Origin: DAIRET01 sp036795455
GTDB taxonomy: Bacteria > Bacteroidota > Ignavibacteria > Ignavibacteriales > Ignavibacteriaceae
Length of the DNA: 13,849 bases
Direction: 5' to 3'
Assembly (NCBI GenBank): GCA_036795455.1
Contig: DAIRET010000071.1
Span: 1-13,849, forward strand
The notes beneath the pieces are model-generated. The model ran no database searches, had not been told where the DNA came from, and saw only the letters and a program-made list of their open reading frames with translations. The position numbers and the translations under genes are program-made. Of the stretch, positions 1 through 5,479 are shown one piece after another. Position 1 is the stretch's first letter. Every line of letters starts with the position of its first letter.

Positions 1-633
1 CATCTTCAACGAAAAGTTATTGATGAGGAATGGAATATTCTCGCCTTTGTGCCCAAAGAATCAATAATCGATTTACCGGACATAAAATTATTAGAAGAAG
101 ACGATTTCGTGGAATTGGTAACCCCTGTTGCTGTTTTAGACCTGGAAGGTAATGGAATAAAGAATTTTTTAATTCTCTTTTCTCCCGGTCCCAGTATGGA
201 CCCATATTTTATGTTCTATAAAATAAGTAACACAGATACTCAATTTGTTTTTGGTTTAGCGTGTAAACAAGTAATCGTTCCGGGTAATGGATACATATTT
301 ACATCCGGTCATGCTAATAATATGTTCAACACAAGAATTATTTATAAGTATGAAAATAATACAGTAACAGAGATTGCCCAACCGTACGATTATGTCGGAC
401 TAAAAACTAAAACAAAAAAAGATATAACTATTTACGAAGATATAAATTTCACTCAAAAACTTGCTGTTATTCCCAATGAATCTCCTATTGAAGTTTTATT
501 GGGTAAATGGAACGAAGAAGAAGATACATGGAAGTTTTTAATAAAAGCATCTATAGGTTTTGTAGGGTGGTGGAAACTTGACGATAATTATCATTCTGAA
601 GAGATAGAGGGAATATTCTTCGCAGGAGATTAA
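1..633 (+). CDS. Hypothetical protein, 3' part only, with SH3-like C-terminal region
   Basis: The reading frame is open from the first base of the window, so the gene is truncated at its 5' end by the window edge; a GTG at 49 is internal to this frame and need not be the start. The visible 210 residues end in TAA. I do not recognise the family. Two parts can be described. The first is a segment around residues 40-75 with a VAVLDLEGNG motif that recalls an FG-GAP-like or integrin-type beta repeat. The second is a C-terminal stretch (about residues 138-196) with alternating beta strands and a GFVGWWK motif, which resembles a bacterial SH3 domain. No membrane segment is visible. The gene converges on dnaA across a 273-bp gap rich in DnaA boxes. 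It has no visible functional link to its neighbours. The SH3 call is inference from pattern only. Confidence 0.75.
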   Translation, partial: HLQRKVIDEEWNILAFVPKESIIDLPDIKLLEEDDFVELVTPVAVLDLEGNGIKNFLILFSPGPSMDPYFMFYKISNTDTQFVFGLACKQVIVPGNGYIFTSGHANNMFNTRIIYKYENNTVTEIAQPYDYVGLKTKTKKDITIYEDINFTQKLAVIPNESPIEVLLGKWNEEEDTWKFLIKASIGFVGWWKLDDNYHSEEIEGIFFAGD

Positions 634-678
634 AAGGTTTATCAACCTCACAGTTGAAATAACAGAGTTCTCAACACC

Positions 679-732
679 TATATAATAAATATATTAATTT
701 ATATTTCTTTAAAATCTTATTATCTCTTATTA
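679..732. other. Candidate DNA unwinding element with two 8-bp direct repeats
   Basis: The block has an uninterrupted 28-bp A/T run (679-706). Over 679-732 only four bases are not A/T. Its right end carries two exact copies of TCTTATTA (715-722 and 725-732), a 10-bp period. It ends 11 bp before the DnaA box at 744. Position and composition fit a duplex unwinding element; a clear DnaA-trio array is not visible. Inference. Confidence 0.5.
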
Positions 733-743
733 GTCTGTTGATA

Positions 744-752
744 TGTGGAAAA
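744..752 (-). promoter_or_regulatory. DnaA box (TTTTCCACA)
   Basis: The minus strand reads TTTTCCACA, one mismatch from the TTATCCACA consensus. It is the box nearest the AT-rich block and lies within the repeated 13-mer ATGTGGAAAACTT. Confidence 0.7.
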
Positions 753-762
753 CTTCTATTTA

Positions 763-771
763 TGGGGATAA
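763..771 (-). promoter_or_regulatory. DnaA box (TTATCCCCA)
   Basis: The minus strand reads TTATCCCCA, one mismatch from the consensus TTATCCACA, in the same orientation as the boxes at 744 and 806. Confidence 0.6.
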
Positions 772-805
772 CCGGATAAAAACACAACATAATGCAATTA
801 TGCAA

Positions 806-814
806 TGTGGAAAA
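806..814 (-). promoter_or_regulatory. DnaA box (TTTTCCACA)
   Basis: Second copy of TTTTCCACA on the minus strand, within the second copy of the 13-mer at 805-817. Confidence 0.68.
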
Positions 815-894
815 CTTTTGTCGAAATTTTAATTGTAAACAGTCGGGAGGTTATTAACCGGTAATTAACATGTTTTAACCATGAAATAAACAAC

Positions 895-903
895 TTATCA
901 ACA
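895..903 (+). promoter_or_regulatory. DnaA box (TTATCAACA)
   Basis: TTATCAACA, one mismatch from consensus, ends four bases before the dnaA stop codon. The flanking bases (ACACG) are the same as at the box at 2395, on the other side of dnaA. Confidence 0.65.
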
Positions 904-906
904 CGA

Positions 907-2316
907 TTAAGAGCAGGCTAATTCGATTTTATTTCTTAAAACTTGAAGTAATTCGCTCAGTTGCCTGTCGGATGCTGCTTGTTCTTCAACTGCGGAACAT
1001 GCGTGAATAACAGTTGAGTGATCTCTTCCTCCAAAGTGAAGCCCTATTGTTTTCAACGAAGATTTTGTTAATTCTTTTGACAAATACATGCATACCTGTC
1101 TTGCAAAAACAATTTCCTGTTTCCTTGTTTTATCTCTGAGTTTGTTTTCATCAAGATTAAGGTGTTCTGATACTATCTTCGTTATTATATCGATGCTTAT
1201 GCTTACTCGTTTGGATGTAGAAATTTCTCTTACTGTTCTTTTAGTTAATTCAAAGTCTATTTTCTTTGAATTCAAAGAAGCATTGGCGAGAAGTTTTATA
1301 AGGCAGCCTTCCAGCTCTCTTATATTTGAAGTTATGTAACCGGCAATATACTCGATAAGATCGCTGTGAATAATCATTCCGAAATCTCCGGCTTTTTTAT
1401 TCAAGATAGCAATTCTTGTTTCAAAATCGGGTGGTTGAATATCCGCAGTTAATCCCCAGTGAAACCTTGAAATAAGACGTTCATTCATTCCACGTAAGTC
1501 TTTCGGCGGTTTATCGCTTGATAGGATAATTTGTTTGCCGGACTGATGTAGTGTATTAAATATTCTAAAAAACAGGTCCTGCGTTTTCTCTTTTCCGGTT
1601 AAAAACTGAATATCATCGATAATGAGGACATCCATACTTCTGTAGAAATTGGAGAACTCATTAGTTTTGTTATTCTGGATTGATTCGACAAATTCAACAG
1701 TAAAGGAATCGGAAGAGACGTAAATAACGCGTTTGTCCGGGTAGTTGACAAGTACCTGGTTCCCAATTGCCTGAATTAAATGTGTTTTACCGAGTCCCAC
1801 GCCGCCGTAAACAAAAAAGGGATTGAATGAGGTTCCGCCCGGGTTTTCGGAAATAGCGCCGGCAGCAGCTCTCGCAAGTTGATTCCCTTCCCCTTTAATA
1901 TAATTCTCAAAAGTGTAGTTGGGATTAAGATAGCTCTCGAAATCCGGCTGTTTTTTTGAAAACGAAATTTCAACAGGGGGTTCAGGGTTTTCTTTCTGTG
2001 TTTGTTCCGACTCGTTAAAAAGATCGGGTTCATTGTCTTCAACAATTACGTAATCTAAAGTTGCATTATCACCGAGTACTGTTTTTAACGAGTGGTTTAG
2101 AATAGAGTTGTAATGTTGTTCAATCCATTCATAAAAGAAGTTGCCAGGCAGTTGAACGGTTAAGGTGTTGTGATTAAGTGATACCGGTTTAATCGGCATA
2201 AACCATGTGTTGAAAGTAATTAAAGTAACATTCTCTTTAATAATATTTAAGCATTCGTTCCAAATTAAGTTTGCTTTTTTATCAATATCGTTAGAAGCAA
2301 AATCAACTGTTATCAT
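907..2316 (-). CDS. dnaA: Chromosomal replication initiator protein DnaA
   Basis: DnaA is the AAA+ ATPase that binds DnaA boxes, melts oriC and recruits the replicative helicase. This copy is full length (469 residues) with all four domains. Domain I (about 1-90) is the oligomerisation/helicase-contact domain. A variable acidic linker covers about 91-125. The AAA+ domain III has Walker A GGVGLGKTH (171-179), Walker B LIIDDIQ (231-237), the arginine-finger region NERLISRF (278-285) and sensor-II NIREL (331-335). Domain IV has the DNA-binding signature GGRDHSTV (429-436). The ATG is preceded by a TGTGGAAAACT element that is itself a DnaA-box variant; there is no strong Shine-Dalgarno. dnaN is not next to it, since the gene beyond the dnaA 3' end converges on it. 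The promoter-embedded DnaA boxes suggest autoregulation. Confidence 0.99.
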   Translation of the reverse strand: MITVDFASNDIDKKANLIWNECLNIIKENVTLITFNTWFMPIKPVSLNHNTLTVQLPGNFFYEWIEQHYNSILNHSLKTVLGDNATLDYVIVEDNEPDLFNESEQTQKENPEPPVEISFSKKQPDFESYLNPNYTFENYIKGEGNQLARAAAGAISENPGGTSFNPFFVYGGVGLGKTHLIQAIGNQVLVNYPDKRVIYVSSDSFTVEFVESIQNNKTNEFSNFYRSMDVLIIDDIQFLTGKEKTQDLFFRIFNTLHQSGKQIILSSDKPPKDLRGMNERLISRFHWGLTADIQPPDFETRIAILNKKAGDFGMIIHSDLIEYIAGYITSNIRELEGCLIKLLANASLNSKKIDFELTKRTVREISTSKRVSISIDIITKIVSEHLNLDENKLRDKTRKQEIVFARQVCMYLSKELTKSSLKTIGLHFGGRDHSTVIHACSAVEEQAASDRQLSELLQVLRNKIELACS

Positions 2317-2319
2317 TAG

Positions 2320-2328
2320 TTTTCCACA
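2320..2328 (+). promoter_or_regulatory. DnaA box (TTTTCCACA) abutting the dnaA start codon
   Basis: TTTTCCACA, one mismatch from consensus, lies three bases from the dnaA ATG (2314-2316, minus strand). In the mRNA it corresponds to the GUGGAAAA just upstream of the start, where a ribosome would bind. It is in the dnaA leader, suiting autoregulation. Confidence 0.6.
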
Positions 2329-2372
2329 ATTTTCGGCATGTATAAGTTGTTAGATTACAACCCTTAATTAAG

Positions 2373-2401
2373 TTTATAAATAGAATAACGAATTTTATCA
2401 A
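2373..2401 (-). promoter_or_regulatory. Putative dnaA promoter (TTGATA - 17 bp - TATAAA)
   Basis: On the minus strand the -35 TTGATA (2401-2396) is followed after exactly 17 bp by TATAAA (2378-2373), upstream of dnaA. The -35 hexamer lies inside the DnaA box 2395-2403, so DnaA binding would be expected to block RNA polymerase. Found by eye; no transcript data. Confidence 0.5.
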
Positions 2402-2414
2402 CACGTTATCAACA
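2395..2414 (+). promoter_or_regulatory. Tandem pair of DnaA boxes (TTATCAACA twice)
   Basis: TTATCAACA occurs at 2395-2403 and again at 2406-2414. The starts are 11 bp apart, about one helical turn, so two DnaA molecules would sit on the same face. The first box covers the dnaA -35 element. Confidence 0.7.
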
Positions 2415-2522
2415 ATTAAAAAAAGCCCGTAACTTCTTGTTTTGTAGTGGGTTAATCGCCACGCTTTAAAGTTTTGAACAAAAGAGTAAGTGGAGATAAA
2501 CCCGCTGGCTGTAGAAAGAGAC

Positions 2523-2537
2523 GTGAAACAATTTCAC
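2523..2537. repeat. Short inverted repeat GTGAAA-3-TTTCAC
   Basis: Perfect 6-bp arms (2523-2528 and 2532-2537) with a 3-bp centre, 9 bp upstream of the consensus DnaA box. It could be an operator for a dimeric regulator. A shorter palindrome, GAAAC-T-GTTTC, follows at 2605-2615. Too short and not T-flanked, so not a terminator. Confidence 0.35.
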
Positions 2538-2546
2538 AGAAAAAAG

Positions 2547-2566
2547 TTATCCACACATTATCAACA
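2547..2566 (+). promoter_or_regulatory. Tandem pair of DnaA boxes, one perfect consensus
   Basis: A perfect TTATCCACA (2547-2555) is followed by TTATCAACA (2558-2566), again with starts 11 bp apart. This is the only exact consensus box in the window and is likely the strongest DnaA site. Confidence 0.75.
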
Positions 2567-2752
2567 ACCATTAATGAGCAAGAACTCAACATAAAAATAT
2601 GGATGAAACTGTTTCTTACCAAATTAATTCTTTAAAAATCTGAAAAAAAATATTAGTTCATGCTAAGCAGAGAATGTGAATACCGATTATCATTAAAAAT
2701 ACTACAAACAACCCATTTCTGGAAAAAAAAATACCGGGGTAGTTTTTATTTA

Positions 2753-2783
2753 TTGTAAATTAAGGCTTTAGTCCGTATTTTTG
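2753..2783 (+). promoter_or_regulatory. Putative rpmH promoter (TTG - 20 bp - TATTTTTG)
   Basis: TATTTTTG (2776-2783) fits the Bacteroidota -7 consensus TAnnTTTG. A TTG at 2753-2755, 20 bp upstream, fits the -33 element. It is 25 bp upstream of the rpmH ATG and is the only such match seen in this gap. Confidence 0.45.
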
Positions 2784-2808
2784 TCTTCTTAAATTTTAAG
2801 GAGTAATA

Positions 2809-2952
2809 ATGAAAAGAACATTTCAACCGAGCAATAGGAAAAGAAAGAATAAACACGGCTTCAGAGAACGTATGAGCTCTGCTAACGGAAGAAAAGTTTT
2901 AGCAAGAAGACGCGCTAAAGGTAGAAAAAAATTAACGGTTAGCGACGAATAA
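2809..2952 (+). CDS. rpmH: 50S ribosomal protein L34
   Basis: This 47-residue, very Arg/Lys-rich protein has the L34 layout. It starts MKRTFQPSNRKRKNKHGF, followed by FRERM and then GRKVLARRRAKGRKKL, near the usual family length of about 44-50 residues. L34 is a structural protein of the large ribosomal subunit. An AAGGAG ribosome site (2798-2803) lies five bases before the ATG, the best Shine-Dalgarno in the window, as expected for a highly expressed gene. It heads the rpmH-rnpA-yidD-yidC run, diverges from dnaA, and stops 8 bp before the rnpA start. Confidence 0.98.
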   Translation: MKRTFQPSNRKRKNKHGFRERMSSANGRKVLARRRAKGRKKLTVSDE

Positions 2953-2960
2953 GTCATACC

Positions 2961-3362
2961 TTGAAAAGGTTTTCTCTAACCGGAACCGAAAGAATAAAAA
3001 GCAAGAAAATTTTTGAATTAGTATATGCCGGGGAAAAGAGCATCTTCTCCCCGGATAAAAAAATAAAAGCTTTTTATTACGCTCTGCCGGGAGAGGGAAA
3101 AGAAATTCCCGTTAAAATAGCAGCAGCAGTATCAAAGAGAGCAGGTAAGTCAGTTTGGAGAAACCGGGTTAAAAGGTTAATTAGAGATGCTTACCGCCTG
3201 AACAAACATCAAATATTGGAACATTGTATCAGTAAAAAAATAAATCTCTATATCGTATTCTCACCCAATCATCTGAATGAAAAAAATATGAAGAAAATTT
3301 ACTTGAAGGATTTGTTGCCCGGCATTGCTGATGTATTAACAATAATCAAAAGAAAGATATAG
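2961..3362 (+). CDS. rnpA: Ribonuclease P protein component
   Basis: RnpA is the basic protein subunit of RNase P, which supports the RNA subunit in trimming tRNA 5' leaders. The 133-residue protein carries the family signature: KRAGKSVWRNRVKRLIRDAYR spans residues 59-79, with the RNR motif at 67-69. The start is a TTG at 2961. An in-frame stop at 2940-2942 and the lack of any ATG or GTG between it and 2961 leave TTG as the only standard start before the conserved N-terminal FSLTGTERIK. No clear Shine-Dalgarno precedes it, so translation is probably coupled to rpmH, which ends 8 bp upstream. The stop codon directly abuts the yidD start. Confidence 0.96.
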   Translation: MKRFSLTGTERIKSKKIFELVYAGEKSIFSPDKKIKAFYYALPGEGKEIPVKIAAAVSKRAGKSVWRNRVKRLIRDAYRLNKHQILEHCISKKINLYIVFSPNHLNEKNMKKIYLKDLLPGIADVLTIIKRKI

Positions 3363-3572
3363 ATGTCGGGAATTTTCATTTTCGTTATAAGGCTATATCA
3401 AAAATTTATATCACCCCTTTTTCCGCCTTCTTGTCGTTTTTATCCAACTTGTTCGGAGTATTCCATTCAGGCTTTTGGCAAGTATGGAGTTTTTAGAGGA
3501 GGGGCAAAATCAATTTGGCGTATTTTAAGATGTAACCCCTTTAATAAAGGCGGATTGGATCCGTTGGAGTAA
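3363..3572 (+). CDS. yidD: Membrane protein insertion efficiency factor YidD
   Basis: This 69-residue protein has the diagnostic YidD pattern: an N-terminal hydrophobic/amphipathic helix (residues 3-20), the motif SCRFYPTCSEY (23-33) and RCNPF followed by GGLDP (56-67). YidD is a small, peripheral inner-membrane protein that aids YidC-dependent and Sec-dependent membrane insertion. The ATG begins on the base after the rnpA stop, and yidC follows 12 bp downstream, so the three are almost certainly co-transcribed and translationally coupled. Confidence 0.96.
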   Translation: MSGIFIFVIRLYQKFISPLFPPSCRFYPTCSEYSIQAFGKYGVFRGGAKSIWRILRCNPFNKGGLDPLE

Positions 3573-3584
3573 AATAGGAATTTT

Positions 3585-5456
3585 ATGGATAAACAGACAA
3601 CCTTAGCTTTTGTACTTATCGGTATTGTTTTAATGGTATGGCTCTATATGAGCGCACCTACAGTTCCACCAGACCAGGCTCAAAAAAGAAAAGCGGAAGA
3701 CTCCTTGTTGTTGGATAGACAAAAACAAGAAGCGGTTGAAAAAGAAGAAGCGAAAGCTGTTGAAACTCAGCAACTGGAAAAGAAAGACAGCATATCTCTC
3801 GGTAAGTTTTACTCCGACAAAACCAGGCAGGAAGAGTTCATTACTATTGAAAACGATGTTGCAATAATAGAGCTTTCAAATAAAGGGGGGAAAATCACCA
3901 AGTATTTCCTTAAAGAGTATAATAACTGGTATCATAAAAATATAGGGGAGAATGAACCCGCCTATAAAAAAATGGTTCAGCTTGTTAATTATAGTCTCGG
4001 AGGAAGTTTCGACATTGAGTTTATCTCTTCGGAAGGGAAAGCCATCTCTACCGCGGATATAATGTTCGATCTCAATTCACAAAACAAGTATTTTAATTTA
4101 AGCGGGAAAGATTCAATCACCCTTTCCTATACATTTAATTTGAATGATGAGAGTTCGATTGTAAAGCATTATGTTTTTTACGGTAGCAAATACGACACTC
4201 ACTTCGATCTCGAATTAAATAAAATGAATAACGTTATCAGCAATAATATTTATGACCTCGTCTGGAAAGGCGGGTTGCAATTTGTTGAAGAGAACTCTGT
4301 TGACGAAGCAAACTATTCCAATTCCAGTTTCTTTTACGGCGGTGAACAGGTAATTATAGACGCCCCGCACGGAGATGAAATAATAGAAGAAGAAAAAAGC
4401 GGACGGGTTGATTGGTTTACAGTTAGAAATAAATACTTTGCTGGTATAGTATCTCCATTAAAACCGGAAAATGTAGAAGGGATTTATATAAAAGGATACA
4501 GTAAAGGGTATCCTATGGGGGGAATAAAGGAGTACTATGATGTACGTCTTAAAATGCCGTTCAAGAACCAGGAAGCAGTAAAAGAATCTTTCAGTATTTA
4601 TATGGGCCCGGTTAGCTATGATATTCTTAAATCATACGACAACAACCTGGATAAAATAGTTGACTTCGGCAGTTTTTTTGGTTTGAAATTTATTGTAAGA
4701 CCGATAGCGGAATATGTGTTTCTGCCTCTATTCAAGTTTTTAAATACATACATAACAAACTTCGGCGTAGTAATAATAATCTTTTCTTTGATTATAAAAA
4801 TAGCCCTTTACCCGCTAACCAAAAGCAGTATGCAGTCAATGAAAAAGATGCAGCTACTTCAACCTAAAATAACCGAAATAAAAGAAAAGTTTAAAGATGA
4901 TCCGCAGAAAATGAATAAAGAAACCATGAAGCTTTATTCTACTTACGGAATTAATCCCGCAGGCGGGTGCTTACCGCTTCTTCTCCAGATGCCGATTTTT
5001 ATTGCTTTATGGGGATTGTTTCAATCTGTTATTGAACTCAGACAGCAACATTTTATCTGGTGGATTACTGACCTTTCAAGACCTGATGTTATTCTCGACC
5101 TCGGTTATAAAATACCGATATTCGGTATAAGCCAGATAAGCGGTTTAGCTCTTTTGATGGGTGTAACAACTTTTGCACAACAGAAAATGACAGTAAAAGA
5201 CCCGCAGCAAAAGATGCTCGTTTACATTATGCCTGTTATGCTTACGATATTATTTATGAGTTTCCCATCGGGATTGAACCTTTATTATTTCCTATTCAAT
5301 CTATTTTCTATTGCTCAACAATATTATATAAATAACTACGGTAAAACAATAGAACTTCAACCGGTAAAAAACCCTAAAAAAGCAAAAGGCTTTATGGAAA
5401 GAATGATGGAAGCTGCTGAAGATAAATCGAAACAACAGCAGAAAAGAAAAAAATAA
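3585..5456 (+). CDS. yidC: Membrane protein insertase YidC (Oxa1 family)
   Basis: YidC inserts and folds inner-membrane proteins alone or with SecYEG. The 623-residue protein has the Gram-negative form. An N-terminal membrane anchor (about 6-24) leads into a charged linker (30-70) and a large periplasmic beta domain (about 85-340). The conserved Oxa1 core (about 365-585) includes YPLTKSSMQSMKKM (409-422), LQPKI (425-429) and the Gly/Pro-rich INPAGGCLPLLLQMPIF stretch (456-472). A basic tail (KQQQKRKK) is suited to ribosome contact. The groove Arg of E. coli YidC (Arg366) aligns with Lys405 here, a conservative change. An AGGAA ribosome site lies just before the ATG. mnmE, the common next gene, is absent. 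Confidence 0.98.
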   Translation: MDKQTTLAFVLIGIVLMVWLYMSAPTVPPDQAQKRKAEDSLLLDRQKQEAVEKEEAKAVETQQLEKKDSISLGKFYSDKTRQEEFITIENDVAIIELSNKGGKITKYFLKEYNNWYHKNIGENEPAYKKMVQLVNYSLGGSFDIEFISSEGKAISTADIMFDLNSQNKYFNLSGKDSITLSYTFNLNDESSIVKHYVFYGSKYDTHFDLELNKMNNVISNNIYDLVWKGGLQFVEENSVDEANYSNSSFFYGGEQVIIDAPHGDEIIEEEKSGRVDWFTVRNKYFAGIVSPLKPENVEGIYIKGYSKGYPMGGIKEYYDVRLKMPFKNQEAVKESFSIYMGPVSYDILKSYDNNLDKIVDFGSFFGLKFIVRPIAEYVFLPLFKFLNTYITNFGVVIIIFSLIIKIALYPLTKSSMQSMKKMQLLQPKITEIKEKFKDDPQKMNKETMKLYSTYGINPAGGCLPLLLQMPIFIALWGLFQSVIELRQQHFIWWITDLSRPDVILDLGYKIPIFGISQISGLALLMGVTTFAQQKMTVKDPQQKMLVYIMPVMLTILFMSFPSGLNLYYFLFNLFSIAQQYYINNYGKTIELQPVKNPKKAKGFMERMMEAAEDKSKQQQKRKK

Positions 5457-5479
5457 TATCAAGTCGGTTTGATGGAAAA

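Larger units (their letters stand above)
634..906. other. oriC: Putative left half of bipartite oriC (convergent intergenic region)
   Basis: This gap lies between two convergent genes, so it needs no promoter, yet it holds four good DnaA boxes (744-752, 763-771, 806-814, 895-903), a weak one (639-647, TTATCAACC) and an AT-rich block at about 679-732. The 13-mer ATGTGGAAAACTT occurs twice, at 743-755 and 805-817, 62 bp apart. Box clusters next to an AT-rich block beside dnaA are the standard signature of a bacterial replication origin. No tRNA, ORF or strong terminator hairpin is seen. Experimental or GC-skew confirmation is not available here. Confidence 0.72.
2317..2808. other. oriC: Putative right half of bipartite oriC and divergent dnaA/rpmH promoter region
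   Basis: This 492-bp gap separates divergent dnaA and rpmH. It contains five DnaA boxes, all reading on the plus strand: 2320-2328 and two tandem pairs, 2395/2406 and 2547/2558, each pair spaced exactly 11 bp. It also contains a sigma70-like dnaA promoter on the minus strand, a rpmH promoter near 2753-2783, two short inverted repeats (2523-2537 and 2605-2615) and an AT-rich tract at about 2620-2655. Only a 32-codon ORF without a ribosome site is present, so it reads as regulatory DNA. Confidence 0.7.

Noticed and set aside
679..752. DnaA-trio array of the B. subtilis type
   Set aside because: Only scattered TAG/TTA triplets are seen next to the box at 744, so the pattern cannot be claimed.
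792..806. Tandem ATGCAAT repeats (792-798, 800-806) as an iteron array
   Set aside because: Only two copies of 7 bp. Too few for an iteron-type origin, and the neighbouring DnaA boxes already explain the region.
2660..2758. 32-codon ORF on the plus strand between the origin boxes and rpmH
   Set aside because: No ribosome site, low-complexity Lys/Leu content, and it runs into the rpmH promoter. Likely chance in AT-rich DNA.
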